From: Candidatus Omnitrophota bacterium
GTDB lineage: Bacteria; Omnitrophota; Gorgyraeia; JAFGGP01
NCBI GenBank assembly: GCA_016930485.1
Contig: JAFGGP010000036.1
Span: 1 to 45,842, forward strand
DNA length: 45,842 nt
Direction: 5' to 3'
Positions 32,311 to 40,658 of this stretch are shown piece after piece (position 1 is the first letter of the stretch; each line of letters begins with the position of its first letter). The position numbers and the translations under genes are program-made. Under the pieces are notes generated by a model, which was given only the letters and a program-made list of their open reading frames with translations, was not told the origin of the DNA and did not search any database.

Positions 32311-32667
32311 TTATTTAATGACCCATTCCTCGATAACTTCGCCTTTTTTTAAATGGCGCTCGACTATCTCGCGCACCTTCTCTCTTGTAACCCGTCCGTA
32401 TTTAATCGGTATTTTGCCTTCTTCGACTATCTCAACGGTCGGCTCCAGATTGCACCTGCCGGCACATCCCTTCTGGGTTAAGTAAACATCGGTAAGACCC
32501 GTCTGGATCGCCTCCCGAAAAGCATTCATAACCTCTTTTGAACCTGCAGCGATCTCGCAGGTAGCCATGCCGACATATACGCGTTTCGTCGAAAGAAACC
32601 CTCTCCCGATAATTCTGTTGATTGCCTCGGCCCTCTTTTTCTTGATGATCTCAAGCGGTAATGACAT
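32311..32667 (-). CDS. Thioredoxin-like [2Fe-2S] ferredoxin, hydrogenase accessory
   Basis: 118 residues. Cys pattern ATCEIAAGSKE and QKGCAGRCNLEP gives three to four ligands of a thioredoxin-like [2Fe-2S] centre, similar to the N-terminal part of HydB. It starts at the stop of the upstream kinase (TAATG overlap) and ends 14 bases before hydB, the place where a fourth (HydD-like) subunit is found in some NAD(P)-linked hydrogenases. It may shuttle electrons or be a structural subunit. Confidence 0.85.
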   Translation of the reverse strand: MSLPLEIIKKKRAEAINRIIGRGFLSTKRVYVGMATCEIAAGSKEVMNAFREAIQTGLTDVYLTQKGCAGRCNLEPTVEIVEEGKIPIKYGRVTREKVREIVERHLKKGEVIEEWVIK

Positions 32668-34511
32668 TACTGATTTCTCCTTTCAAAAGTAATAATAAAA
32701 GCGCTTCCTTTCTCGCGGGCTTCATACCGTATGCTGCCGCGGTGTCTCTCTATGATTTCCTTTGTTATGAAAAGTCCGAGACCGGTACCTTTCTGTTTTT
32801 TGCTGTATGCACCGGGGCGCGAAAATTTCTGAAAGAGTTTATCTGCGCCCTCGGCATCGATGACCGGGCCGTCGTTGTAAACGGCCGCCTCTATGGTTCC
32901 GTTGTGCAGTGCTGTACTCAACCGAATGGCACCGCCTTCAGCCCCGTACTTGACGGCATTGCCGAGTATGTTATTGGCGACTATCGTAAGTAAATCGGCG
33001 TCTCCTTTGATGAGAACCCCCGACGACATATCATTTATGATGGTCATGCCCTTTTCCTCCGCGCTCTTCATGAAAGAGTGCACCGCAATTTCAAACACGT
33101 CCTCTCTCAGCATTATCTCTCGCTCGTGCAGCTCGATTTCGCCTTTCTCGATGCGGCTCAGATCCAGAAAATTCCTTACCGTCGTCTCAAGATAATCAAG
33201 ATTGCGGGTAACCGAATCAAGGGCCTTACGCTGTTTAAAATTGACCATACCCAGAAATCCGTCACGGACCGAATAGGCGCTTAAGATGGCGGAGGCAAGG
33301 ATCCCTTTTAACTCATGGGTCACGAATCCCACAAGGTCGAGATAATTTTTATTGAGGAGCTCGAGTCTTTCATTGGAGAACCTGAGGCTCATCTCCCTTT
33401 CATTCAGCCGGAGCACCATGGCATTAAACGACTCGCTCAGTTCGTCCAGTTCCTGTAATGTCGGCCTATTGGTAATCCGGTAATTCATCTCGCCACCGGA
33501 AATCCTGCGGGTTGCCTCGAGCATATCCGTGACCGGTCGGTCGATGGTCCCGGCGAGAACAAAGGCAAGCAGTGTTGCCAGTACAACGGCCCCTCCGATA
33601 ATGGTGAGAAAGACAAAAAGGATGTTCCGTTTCATATCCCAAAAAGGCTTTTCAAGTGTCCCGACATAGAGTATGCCGATAATACTGCCGTTGATATCCC
33701 TGATGGGCTCATAGGCAGTCAAGTACCAGTCGGTGACCACAAATGCCCGGTCAATCCACGGATGCCCCTCTTCAATGACATTCTCATAGACCCTTTGAGA
33801 GACCCGCGTGCCAATGGCCCGCTCGCCTCCCCTGGTAAGGACATTGGTCGTGACGCGGACATCGCCCTGAAAGATCGTCACCGTCCCGAGAGGGCGCCCG
33901 TTGTACATCCTGTTTTCGAATACCGAGTCGCGTATCTTGTCTACCAGCGCGAAATCCCTGTTTATAATCCGCCCTCCGTATAGAATCTCTGCGAGAGAGC
34001 CGTCCGCATTATATAAAGGTACCGCACACTCCATCGCCATGGCCTCTTCAAGGGTTGTCCTGTCGGTCGGGAGCGCCTTTGGTGTGAGTTTGAGTGTCAG
34101 TGCCGCTTTCTCGTAGAGGCCGCTGCCCATGGACACGAGTTCGTCGCGGCCGATAATCCTGGTCCCGCTGGCAATCGCCTCTTTCTGGGCAGCCGCCCGT
34201 ACTATGCCGCTTTTAATACTGTTACGTCCTTCGGGAGAAACGCTATACATATAATCGAGTCCGACAATATTCTGAAACGGCGTCACAGCATCCTTTAACG
34301 AGAGCAGACGAAACGCCTTCTCAAGAGAGCGCATCTCGTCGTCGTAAAAAGACCGGGCGGCCTTCAGGTTATTCCGTACCTGTGCCTGTGCCCGGTCGAT
34401 AATATCCTTTTGTATCACGTAACATCCTAAAAAGGTAATCGAGGCGGCAAGAGATACGATAACCGCAAAAAAATACAAAAGGAGCGTTGTCTTAAGCGTT
34501 TTCGGTTTCAT
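32667..34511 (-). CDS. Cache-domain sensor histidine kinase of the hydrogenase operon
   Basis: 614 residues. TM1 at about 9-31, a large periplasmic Cache-type sensor (about 32-295, with the fold hallmark VVTDWYLTAYEPIRDINGSIIG), TM2 near 300-325, HAMP to about 375, then H399 in GFVTHELKG. The ATPase region shows NNILGNAVKYG, NDGPVI and GTGLGLFITKEII. It overlaps rex by 20 bases and the [2Fe-2S] gene by one, so it is made together with the hydrogenase. A small-molecule or redox input from outside is likely. The receiver ending the operon is its probable partner. Confidence 0.93.
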   Translation of the reverse strand: MKPKTLKTTLLLYFFAVIVSLAASITFLGCYVIQKDIIDRAQAQVRNNLKAARSFYDDEMRSLEKAFRLLSLKDAVTPFQNIVGLDYMYSVSPEGRNSIKSGIVRAAAQKEAIASGTRIIGRDELVSMGSGLYEKAALTLKLTPKALPTDRTTLEEAMAMECAVPLYNADGSLAEILYGGRIINRDFALVDKIRDSVFENRMYNGRPLGTVTIFQGDVRVTTNVLTRGGERAIGTRVSQRVYENVIEEGHPWIDRAFVVTDWYLTAYEPIRDINGSIIGILYVGTLEKPFWDMKRNILFVFLTIIGGAVVLATLLAFVLAGTIDRPVTDMLEATRRISGGEMNYRITNRPTLQELDELSESFNAMVLRLNEREMSLRFSNERLELLNKNYLDLVGFVTHELKGILASAILSAYSVRDGFLGMVNFKQRKALDSVTRNLDYLETTVRNFLDLSRIEKGEIELHEREIMLREDVFEIAVHSFMKSAEEKGMTIINDMSSGVLIKGDADLLTIVANNILGNAVKYGAEGGAIRLSTALHNGTIEAAVYNDGPVIDAEGADKLFQKFSRPGAYSKKQKGTGLGLFITKEIIERHRGSIRYEAREKGSAFIITFERRNQ

Positions 34512-35142
34512 CCGGATTAACCCGTTTTTTTTTCAGTACATTGACAAAATAAATCAGGTTTTCGAGTTCCAATTCAAGATTGATGTTGTGTGCTATGGAG
34601 CCCTCGGGACAACGAAGCCTGATAGGGGCGAAGTTAAGAATGCCTTTTATGCCGGCTGAGATAAGCATATCGGCAACCTGCTGTGCCGCGATATCGGGAA
34701 CGGCGATGATGGCAAGCTCTACATTGTGTTCCTTGATAAACGGCTTTACCCGGTCTATCGGAAAAACCGGTATGTCGGCATCCTGGGCGTGTTTTGCGGG
34801 ATCGATATCAAAGCCAGCGGCTATTTTTATTCCCCCGTCCTCGAATTTACGGTATTTCATAAGAGCGCTACCGATATGCCCGCATCCTACGATAATGACA
34901 GTATGCACTTTGTCCTTCCCCAGAATTTCGTTCAATCGTTCGATAAGGGCATCAATGTGGTACCCCCCTCTTTTCTTGCCCGAGATGCCAAAAAGAGAAA
35001 AGTCCTTCCTCACCTGAGACGGCATAACCCCTATCGCCTCGGCAAGATTATCTGAAAAAACCTTCACAAACCCCAGTGCCTTCAACCGGTATAAAGCAGT
35101 TTTATAACGTGAAAGCCTGATGATGCAGTTACGGTTTTTCAT
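34492..35142 (-). CDS. rex: Redox-sensing transcriptional repressor Rex
   Basis: 216 residues. N-terminal winged helix (SRYKTALYRLKALGF..SDNLAEAIGVMPSQVRKDFSLFG), then a Rossmann domain with VIIVGCGHIGSALM that binds NADH or NAD, and a swapped C-terminal helix. Rex leaves its operators when NADH is high. It is the first gene of the hydrogenase operon, and two Rex-type operators flank the promoter, so autoregulation and redox control of hydrogenase follow directly. GAGGGGGAG precedes ATG 35142. Confidence 0.96.
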   Translation of the reverse strand: MKNRNCIIRLSRYKTALYRLKALGFVKVFSDNLAEAIGVMPSQVRKDFSLFGISGKKRGGYHIDALIERLNEILGKDKVHTVIIVGCGHIGSALMKYRKFEDGGIKIAAGFDIDPAKHAQDADIPVFPIDRVKPFIKEHNVELAIIAVPDIAAQQVADMLISAGIKGILNFAPIRLRCPEGSIAHNINLELELENLIYFVNVLKKKRVNPDETENA

Positions 35143-35160
35143 AACTCCCCCTCAAGTATT

Positions 35161-35178
35161 TTGTGAAAAATTTCACAT
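35161..35178. promoter_or_regulatory. Rex operator 1
   Basis: TTGTGAAAAATTTCACAT, one base from the consensus TTGTGAAnnnnTTCACAA. It lies immediately downstream of the -10 box, over the expected transcript start and early leader, so bound Rex would block initiation. Confidence 0.9.
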
Positions 35179-35188
35179 TTCATTAATA

Positions 35189-35216
35189 ATTTTAGCACAA
35201 ACTTCTATAAATTCAA
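35189..35216 (-). promoter_or_regulatory. Promoter of the rex-hyd operon
   Basis: On the minus strand TTGAAT (35216-35211), a 16-base spacer, and TAAAAT (35194-35189) with an upstream TGC that makes an extended -10. It sits between the two Rex operators. Confidence 0.75.
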
Positions 35217-35223
35217 TAACTTT

Positions 35224-35241
35224 TTGTGATTTTTTTCACGA
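35224..35241. promoter_or_regulatory. Rex operator 2
   Basis: TTGTGATTTTTTTCACGA matches the Rex consensus at all but two positions of its arms. It lies 8 bases upstream of the -35 box, 63 bases (about six helical turns) from operator 1. Confidence 0.85.
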
Positions 35242-35254
35242 AAAGATATATATA

Positions 35255-35273
35255 ATTCTAACTTTTTTAGAAT
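35255..35273. other. AT-rich inverted repeat
   Basis: ATTCTAA and TTAGAAT around CTTTT. It could be a weak terminator for the CBS-protein transcript or another operator. The remaining bases to 35371 contain a small tandem repeat (CTATGTATCTATGTATC at 35364-35380) but no gene. Confidence 0.35.
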
Positions 35274-35371
35274 GAATTGGATAGAAAAAGTTAAAGGTGT
35301 GATTGCACCGCGGTATGCAGTATTGGTGGATAAAAGAGCTGTTTTTTCAGCGGGTGCTATAGTCTATGTAT

Positions 35372-35848
35372 CTATGTATCGAGGTCGGCCACTGCCTCAT
35401 AAAAGGCCCTGAGCACGTCCCGTTTGCCGACTATACCCACTATTTTTTTCTTCTCAACCACCGGCAGCGTGTGGATATTGTGGGTGCTCATGATGTCGAT
35501 GATATCATCCAGTGAGGTGGTTTTTTTGATGTTTACTACATTCGATGACATGGCGAATTTAACACTGGGGTTCGCCGCCTCTCTCATGTCATCTTCGATT
35601 ACACTTCCCGATGTAATCATATCCATTACCAGAAAGAGATCCTTTGTGGTCACTATCCCTTCTATCATCTTTTTCTTATTCAGTACCGGCAGTCCGCTGA
35701 TACGTTCCCTGCTTATGATACGGGTAATATCAGCGAGGGTCTTGTCCGATCTGGTTGTGATAACTTTTTTTGTCATAATATCCCGGGCTTTGGTTGCCTT
35801 AAGTTTTCCTGTCAAACGCCGTGCCGGTGACTGGATTCTGTCTGCCAT
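35372..35848 (-). CDS. Tandem CBS-domain protein
   Basis: 158 residues made of two CBS motifs: ARDIMTKKVITTRSDKTLADI..ISGLPVLNKKKMIEGIVTTKDLF, and NVVNIKKTTSLDDIIDIMSTHNIHTLPVVEKKKIVGIVGKRDVL. Such pairs bind adenosine nucleotides and report energy state. The N-terminal 20 residues are basic. No catalytic domain is attached. It lies upstream of the rex promoter on the same strand and may read through into it. Confidence 0.93.
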   Translation of the reverse strand: MADRIQSPARRLTGKLKATKARDIMTKKVITTRSDKTLADITRIISRERISGLPVLNKKKMIEGIVTTKDLFLVMDMITSGSVIEDDMREAANPSVKFAMSSNVVNIKKTTSLDDIIDIMSTHNIHTLPVVEKKKIVGIVGKRDVLRAFYEAVADLDT

Positions 35849-35863
35849 GTTTTGCTCCTCTCT

Positions 35864-36006
35864 TTTAGCGTTTAGCCCTTCGACTCTGCTCAGGGCAAGC
35901 GATTAGCGTGTAGCGTATAGTAAAAACAAAAACTTCTAACCGCTATTCGCTATACGCCAGTCGTTATAATGAACTCGCGAACCCGAAGAACTCGCTAACT
36001 CGCGAA
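35864..36006 (-). repeat. Composite intergenic repeat, full copy R7
   Basis: Minus strand: GTTCGCGAGTTAGCGAGTTC, TTCGGGTTCGCGAGTTC, GGCGTATAGCGAATAGCGG, loop TTAGAAGTTTTTGTTTTTAC, TATACGCTACACGCTAATCG, a nested CCCTGAGCAGAGTCGAAGGG and CTAAACGCTAAAA. The loop variant is that of R5. The TAG stop of the receiver at 36007 forms the first bases of the repeat edge (TAGTTCGCGAG). Confidence 0.85.
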
Positions 36007-36378
36007 CTATTTTTTCTTTAAAAGCGCATCGATGGTCTCGAGCAACTCCTCGATTGCATACGGCTTTGTAAAAAACGCATCGACCCCCATCGCCTCAAAG
36101 GTTTTTTTCATTCCCGCCTTATTCGACTGTATGATAATGGGTATCCGGGAAAAACGCTGCTTGTTCTTTATCTCCCCTACCAGCCGGAAACCGTTTATCG
36201 TGCCCTGCAGGACGAGCCCCATAATAATCAGGTCTATCCAGCGCATCTCAAGAATATCCAGCGCCGCATTTCCGCTGTGCGCGCAGTCAACCAGATAATC
36301 CCGCGATTCAAGTCTTCTGGTAAGCATCTCCGAAAAAGTAAGATCATCGTCAACGATTAATATTCTCTCCTGTCCCAT
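36007..36378 (-). CDS. Degenerate receiver lacking the phospho-acceptor Asp
   Basis: 123 residues with a full receiver fold: D10-D11-D12 acidic pocket, Ser in IIIQSNKAG, and Lys in FTKPYA. The phospho-acceptor position reads IIMG54LVL, GGG where Asp is expected (two base changes). It cannot be phosphorylated in the usual way and may act as a constitutive or ligand-gated adaptor. It lies after the GH65 gene on the same strand, separated by a hairpin repeat. Confidence 0.85.
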   Translation of the reverse strand: MGQERILIVDDDLTFSEMLTRRLESRDYLVDCAHSGNAALDILEMRWIDLIIMGLVLQGTINGFRLVGEIKNKQRFSRIPIIIQSNKAGMKKTFEAMGVDAFFTKPYAIEELLETIDALLKKK

Positions 36379-36384
36379 GATATG

Positions 36385-36440
36385 TTACTCCTTTAAATGA
36401 GACCTTGCTGTTTTGATTCGTTTCATTTCTCAAAATAAAG
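36385..36440. repeat. Hairpin repeat, TTTTGATTCGTTTCA type, copy 1
   Basis: CCTTTAAATGAGACCTTGCT followed by GTTTTGATTCGTTTCATTTC and TCAAAATAAAGCAGCGGGAG. It is a near copy of 42597-42660. TGCTG and CAGC arms can pair. Confidence 0.7.
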
Positions 36441-36460
36441 CAGCGGGAGCGAATCACCCC

Positions 36461-38917
36461 TCAACGGGGAAGAGGCACGGTATATCTCCTTCCCTTAAGA
36501 AGTTGTCTTTTCACCCCGCATATCTCTAAGGGTGTGTCAAAAGGCTTATCTTTCGGTCCGTGAATAAAAATCTCGATGTGTTTCTTCGTTATGTATAAAG
36601 AAATCTGACTTCCTTGATAGAGGAACACGAGCCTAAGAGAGTTCCACTGATCGGGAAGTCGGGGGCAGATAGTAACCTTGCCGCCGGTAATACCGATTCC
36701 GGCAAATCCTCTCATAACAATGTCGATCGACCCACCCATAACGCCTGCGTGGATACCCTCGGGTGTCGTACCTCCCTGTGTGTCATAGATGTCCGACTTC
36801 AGGACCTCGCTAAACCAGTCCCATGCCTCTTTCTTATTACCCAGCACGTGTGCGATGTAACAATGAACCACCTTGCTGAGTGTCGATCCGTGCGAGGTGC
36901 GGGCAATATAGTAGTCATAATTTTTCCTGAGTATTTTCTTATCCCAGCCGAGCCCGAGCAGACGAAACAATTCCGCTATCTCGGAAAGAGAAAAAAGATA
37001 TGACATCATCAAGGCATCCGCCTGCTTGGCAACCTTATAGTGATCCGGCGATTTTCCCTCTGCCTTGAGTATCCGGTCCATCCGCTGGATATTGCCGTAC
37101 TTTTTCCGATAGGCCCCCCAGTCAAGCTCCTTCAACTTGAGATAACCGCTAAACTGGCTGATAATGCCGTCAGGATTGATAATAATGTGCATCCGCCGCG
37201 CGATATCATCCCATCTATCCAGCTCCTTCTGGGTAATGCCGAGTTTGTTCAAAATGCGTACCCGCTGCCAGATAGACAACTCCGGAATAATCTCCTGTGC
37301 CGTATGGAGTGTCCAGGCAACAAGAAGATTAGTATAGGTGTTGTCCCTGAAGCCCGGGCGCTGGGCATCGGGCAGTTTCTCATGAAACTCATCCGGGCCC
37401 ATGACACCGTCAATATGATAGTGTTTGTCCCTGGGGTTGTATGAGGCGAGGCTGGCGCCAAACTGCGCAACCGATAAAAAGAGTTCTGCCCCGTAACGGT
37501 TAAGAAAGTCCGTATCTCCGGTTCCCCTCCAGTACTTCCACACGTTGTAGGCAATGGCAAAAGAGACGTGCCGCTGAATCCGGCTGTTATCAGGTCCCCA
37601 TTTCCCCGAGAGAGGATTGAGATGCACCACCTGCGTCTCTTCAGTCCCTGAGATACTGCTCTGCCAGGGGAACATCGAGCCCGCATACCCGTTTTCCCGG
37701 GCGTACGTCCGGGCCTGCGGCAGGCGCCGGTACCGGTACATAAGAAGGGCCTTTGCTATCTCGGGTGAGCGTGTGATAAAAAACGGCATCACGTACAGTT
37801 CGTCCCAAAATACGTGACCCCGGTAGGCCTCGCCGTGCAGCCCGCGGGCAGGAAGACCGGCATCGATGTTCCTGTTGTGCGGTGAAGCCGTCTCGAGGAG
37901 ATGAAACGTGTGCAGCCTCAGCGCACGCTGGGAGAATGGGTCGCCGGTTACCTGAATATCAAACAGTTTCCACAATGAGTACCACGCCCGGCGGTGACTC
38001 CTGAAGAGCTCTTCAAAGCGCGGTGACTTCTTTGCCGACTTAATGGCCGCGGTACGCGGACGCCTGACCCCCTTATCCCGCGATGTATAAATCGCAACGA
38101 TTTTTTCTATCGTGTAGCGCTGGTGCGGCTTCACGAATATCCGGTAATCCTGAAAAATGCGTTTTCCGTCCTCCTCGGAAACTATTTTTTCGGGCCGCAC
38201 GTTCCCCTTATCCGAAAAAATGCTAAGCCGCGCCGCCTCGGCAATCTCTACGCCCGATTCGCTCGTCTTCATGGAAAGATAGATACCGTTCCTGCCGAAC
38301 GTGCCGCACGAAAGGGGCTCCAGATGAAAGGTATTAAGCCCCCGATAGCGGCTCACGCCCGTATTCTGCACTGTTCCGTCGAGGGCGGACCGGATTGTCA
38401 TCCATCCTTCATAGTTTTCCGATTCAATGGTATAGGATATCGCCGCCCGGTGAGGGTCCTCCATGTGAACGATGCGCTGTGCAAACATGCCGGCCCGGTT
38501 GCCTTTTTCGTCACAAAAGCGGATTCTGCGCATAAGTATGCCCCTGCGCATGTCAAGCTCCTGGCGATAGCTAATGAGGCGGCTCGTTACCGGATCAAAC
38601 CAGTCTCCGTCGCCGAGCCGGAATGTCAGGAAGAGCCAGTTAGGGCAGTTGACGAGATCATCGTTATAGACGGTGCGTCCGGCAATGTGAGTGGGGGTCT
38701 TATTGTAGATACCGGCGATGTAGGTGCCGGGATAGTGGATTCTGGATGCGGCCGATTCACAGGCAGCCCCTCGCGTACCGAAGTAGCCGTTGCCGAGGGT
38801 GCAAAGCGCCTCTCTCAGGCTCTCCTGCGCCGGTCTGAAGGTGTCGTAGGTAAGTTTCCAGAGAGACTGGCGGTCTTTTTCTTCTTCTCTTTTATGAAGA
38901 TGCGATGATTCTTTCAA
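36461..38917 (-). CDS. GH65 family glycoside phosphorylase or hydrolase (trehalose/kojibiose/maltose type)
   Basis: 818 residues, usual GH65 length. N-terminal super-sandwich (TFRPAQESLREALCTLGNGYFGTRGA), then an (alpha/alpha)6 barrel. The general acid Glu lies in DGVMGPDEFHE near residue 505; KQADALMMSYLF and TSHGSTLSKVVHCYIAH are standard. Most bacterial members split a disaccharide with phosphate to give beta-glucose-1-phosphate. The partner gene, with a beta-phosphoglucomutase-like HAD, would use that product. The substrate is probably trehalose or trehalose-6-phosphate but kojibiose or maltose cannot be excluded. Confidence 0.92.
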   Translation of the reverse strand: MKESSHLHKREEEKDRQSLWKLTYDTFRPAQESLREALCTLGNGYFGTRGAACESAASRIHYPGTYIAGIYNKTPTHIAGRTVYNDDLVNCPNWLFLTFRLGDGDWFDPVTSRLISYRQELDMRRGILMRRIRFCDEKGNRAGMFAQRIVHMEDPHRAAISYTIESENYEGWMTIRSALDGTVQNTGVSRYRGLNTFHLEPLSCGTFGRNGIYLSMKTSESGVEIAEAARLSIFSDKGNVRPEKIVSEEDGKRIFQDYRIFVKPHQRYTIEKIVAIYTSRDKGVRRPRTAAIKSAKKSPRFEELFRSHRRAWYSLWKLFDIQVTGDPFSQRALRLHTFHLLETASPHNRNIDAGLPARGLHGEAYRGHVFWDELYVMPFFITRSPEIAKALLMYRYRRLPQARTYARENGYAGSMFPWQSSISGTEETQVVHLNPLSGKWGPDNSRIQRHVSFAIAYNVWKYWRGTGDTDFLNRYGAELFLSVAQFGASLASYNPRDKHYHIDGVMGPDEFHEKLPDAQRPGFRDNTYTNLLVAWTLHTAQEIIPELSIWQRVRILNKLGITQKELDRWDDIARRMHIIINPDGIISQFSGYLKLKELDWGAYRKKYGNIQRMDRILKAEGKSPDHYKVAKQADALMMSYLFSLSEIAELFRLLGLGWDKKILRKNYDYYIARTSHGSTLSKVVHCYIAHVLGNKKEAWDWFSEVLKSDIYDTQGGTTPEGIHAGVMGGSIDIVMRGFAGIGITGGKVTICPRLPDQWNSLRLVFLYQGSQISLYITKKHIEIFIHGPKDKPFDTPLEICGVKRQLLKGRRYTVPLPR

Positions 38918-40493
38918 AAAGTTCTTTTACCTCGTCTATTGAAAAAAGCTGAAAATCGGCGGCGGATTCCTTCTCTGTCTCGGCCACCAGAATGCCCGTG
39001 CCTCTGGTGCGCACTGCCCTGAAGGCATATTCATCGGTCACGTCATCACCGATATAGACAACCGATGTATTGCCCCATTCAAACCCGAGCGCTTCCATAA
39101 TCCACCTGAGCGCCCTACCCTTATCCCAGTCGATATCGGGTAAAATCTCGTACACCTTTTTCCCGCTCATGATCCGGAGTTCTTTATGGGTACCGGTGAT
39201 GCGCTCGACGGTCTCCTTGATGCGGGGCAGGTCTTTCTGGTCGCTCAGACGGTAATGGACCGCGGTGCTGAATTTCTTTTTCTCTATGAGCACACCGGGA
39301 AGTGCCCCCAACTCCTTCGAGACTGCGTCGATAATCTCGCTGATTACCGGAATCGCCGCCTCGGCCCGCGGCTCGGTCAAACTGATGCCGGGCCCGAGGA
39401 TATCAAAACCGTGGCTTCCCGCATAGAGGAGCCCGTCGAGGGCAACCATCTTTTCCACATCCTCCCGCATCCGGCCGCTCACGATTGCCACGGTGTGCCG
39501 TGCGGCAAGCCGTCTTAAGACATCCCTCATTTCATCCGACAGAACAGCAAGGTCGGGGCGCTCGACGATAGGAGTCAGAGTCCCGTCATAATCCAGAAAA
39601 AATACAGACTTTCGGGCAGGATTAAAAATATCTTTTGCTGGATGAGAAAAAGAGGGGTTGACGCGGACGGCACTCCCCCCGGGGGTCCTGGTTGTTTCTT
39701 TGCTTGCTTCCCAATTCTGAAAAAGCGGGTGGGGTCTGCGGCGAAACCACTCTTCTACCCCCTCGATCGAGATCTCCGCCATATCACTTACAACGAGATC
39801 GGCGCCGTGTTCAAATAATTCGTCTCTATTGTCATGACGGGCCACCCCCAGAACCAGACCAAATCCGCCGTTCCGACCTGCCGCCACACCTGAGGTGGCA
39901 TCCTCGACTACCACCGATTCGGCCGGTAATACCCCGAGATTGCGCGCCGCGGTGACAAAAATATCCCCTTCCGGCTTGCCCCTGAGTTTGAGCTCGACAG
40001 AAACCACCCCGTCGACCCGCGTCTCAAATAAATCTTCTATGCCGCCCGATTCAAGAATTGCCTTGCAGTTTTTGGATGAGGATGCCACGCCGGTCCGGAT
40101 GCCGGCCGCCCTAAGAGAGTAAATAAAATCAATGGTGGATGTGAAGACCTCGGCCCCTTCTTTTCTGAGGATAGACCTGAACATCTCGTCCTTCTTATTG
40201 CCGATACCGCAAACCGTCTCTCTATCGGATGTATCGGAGGAATCGCCGAACGGTATGGTGATGCCGCGCGAGGCTAAAAAGCTCTTTACCCCTTCATACC
40301 GGGGTTTGCCGTCGACATAGGGAAGATAATCGGCTTCGTGGGTAAATTCGCGGAACGGTTCTCCGTTGCGCCCCTCCCTCAGGCGCAGGTATTCGTCAAA
40401 AACCGTCTTCCATGCCTTACCGTGGACCTTTGCCGTTTGCGTCAATACACCGTCTAAATCGAAGATAACCGCCTTAAACGAATAGGGATTCAT
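38892..40493 (-). CDS. Fusion: beta-phosphoglucomutase-like HAD plus trehalose-6-phosphate phosphatase
   Basis: 533 residues. Residues 1-260 are a HAD-IA domain: FDLDGVLTQTAKVHGKAW, VASSSKN, and GKPEGDIF..VVVEDATSGVAAG. Residues 290-533 are an OtsB-type phosphatase: FFLDYDGTLTPIVERP, IVSGR, GSHGFDI and YIGDDVTDEYAF. Mycobacterial OtsB1 (from memory) joins HAD, OtsB and GH65 in one chain; here the GH65 part is a separate gene that overlaps this one by 26 bases. Together they would convert glucoside phosphates to glucose-6-phosphate or make trehalose. Confidence 0.9.
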   Translation of the reverse strand: MNPYSFKAVIFDLDGVLTQTAKVHGKAWKTVFDEYLRLREGRNGEPFREFTHEADYLPYVDGKPRYEGVKSFLASRGITIPFGDSSDTSDRETVCGIGNKKDEMFRSILRKEGAEVFTSTIDFIYSLRAAGIRTGVASSSKNCKAILESGGIEDLFETRVDGVVSVELKLRGKPEGDIFVTAARNLGVLPAESVVVEDATSGVAAGRNGGFGLVLGVARHDNRDELFEHGADLVVSDMAEISIEGVEEWFRRRPHPLFQNWEASKETTRTPGGSAVRVNPSFSHPAKDIFNPARKSVFFLDYDGTLTPIVERPDLAVLSDEMRDVLRRLAARHTVAIVSGRMREDVEKMVALDGLLYAGSHGFDILGPGISLTEPRAEAAIPVISEIIDAVSKELGALPGVLIEKKKFSTAVHYRLSDQKDLPRIKETVERITGTHKELRIMSGKKVYEILPDIDWDKGRALRWIMEALGFEWGNTSVVYIGDDVTDEYAFRAVRTRGTGILVAETEKESAADFQLFSIDEVKELFERIIASS

Positions 40494-40658
40494 AGTCTCT
40501 TACTCCGGTCCTTATAGCAGGTTAAGGCAAATAGAGCGCAGGTTAACAGCACAGGTCGCTTGCGTAGATGTTTATTGTACCTCAAAGGGCGGGTAACTGC
40601 AAGGCCCTCTCCTGTAGAAAAGTCACAACGTCACTAAGTCACGGGTTCAAAGCGTTGT

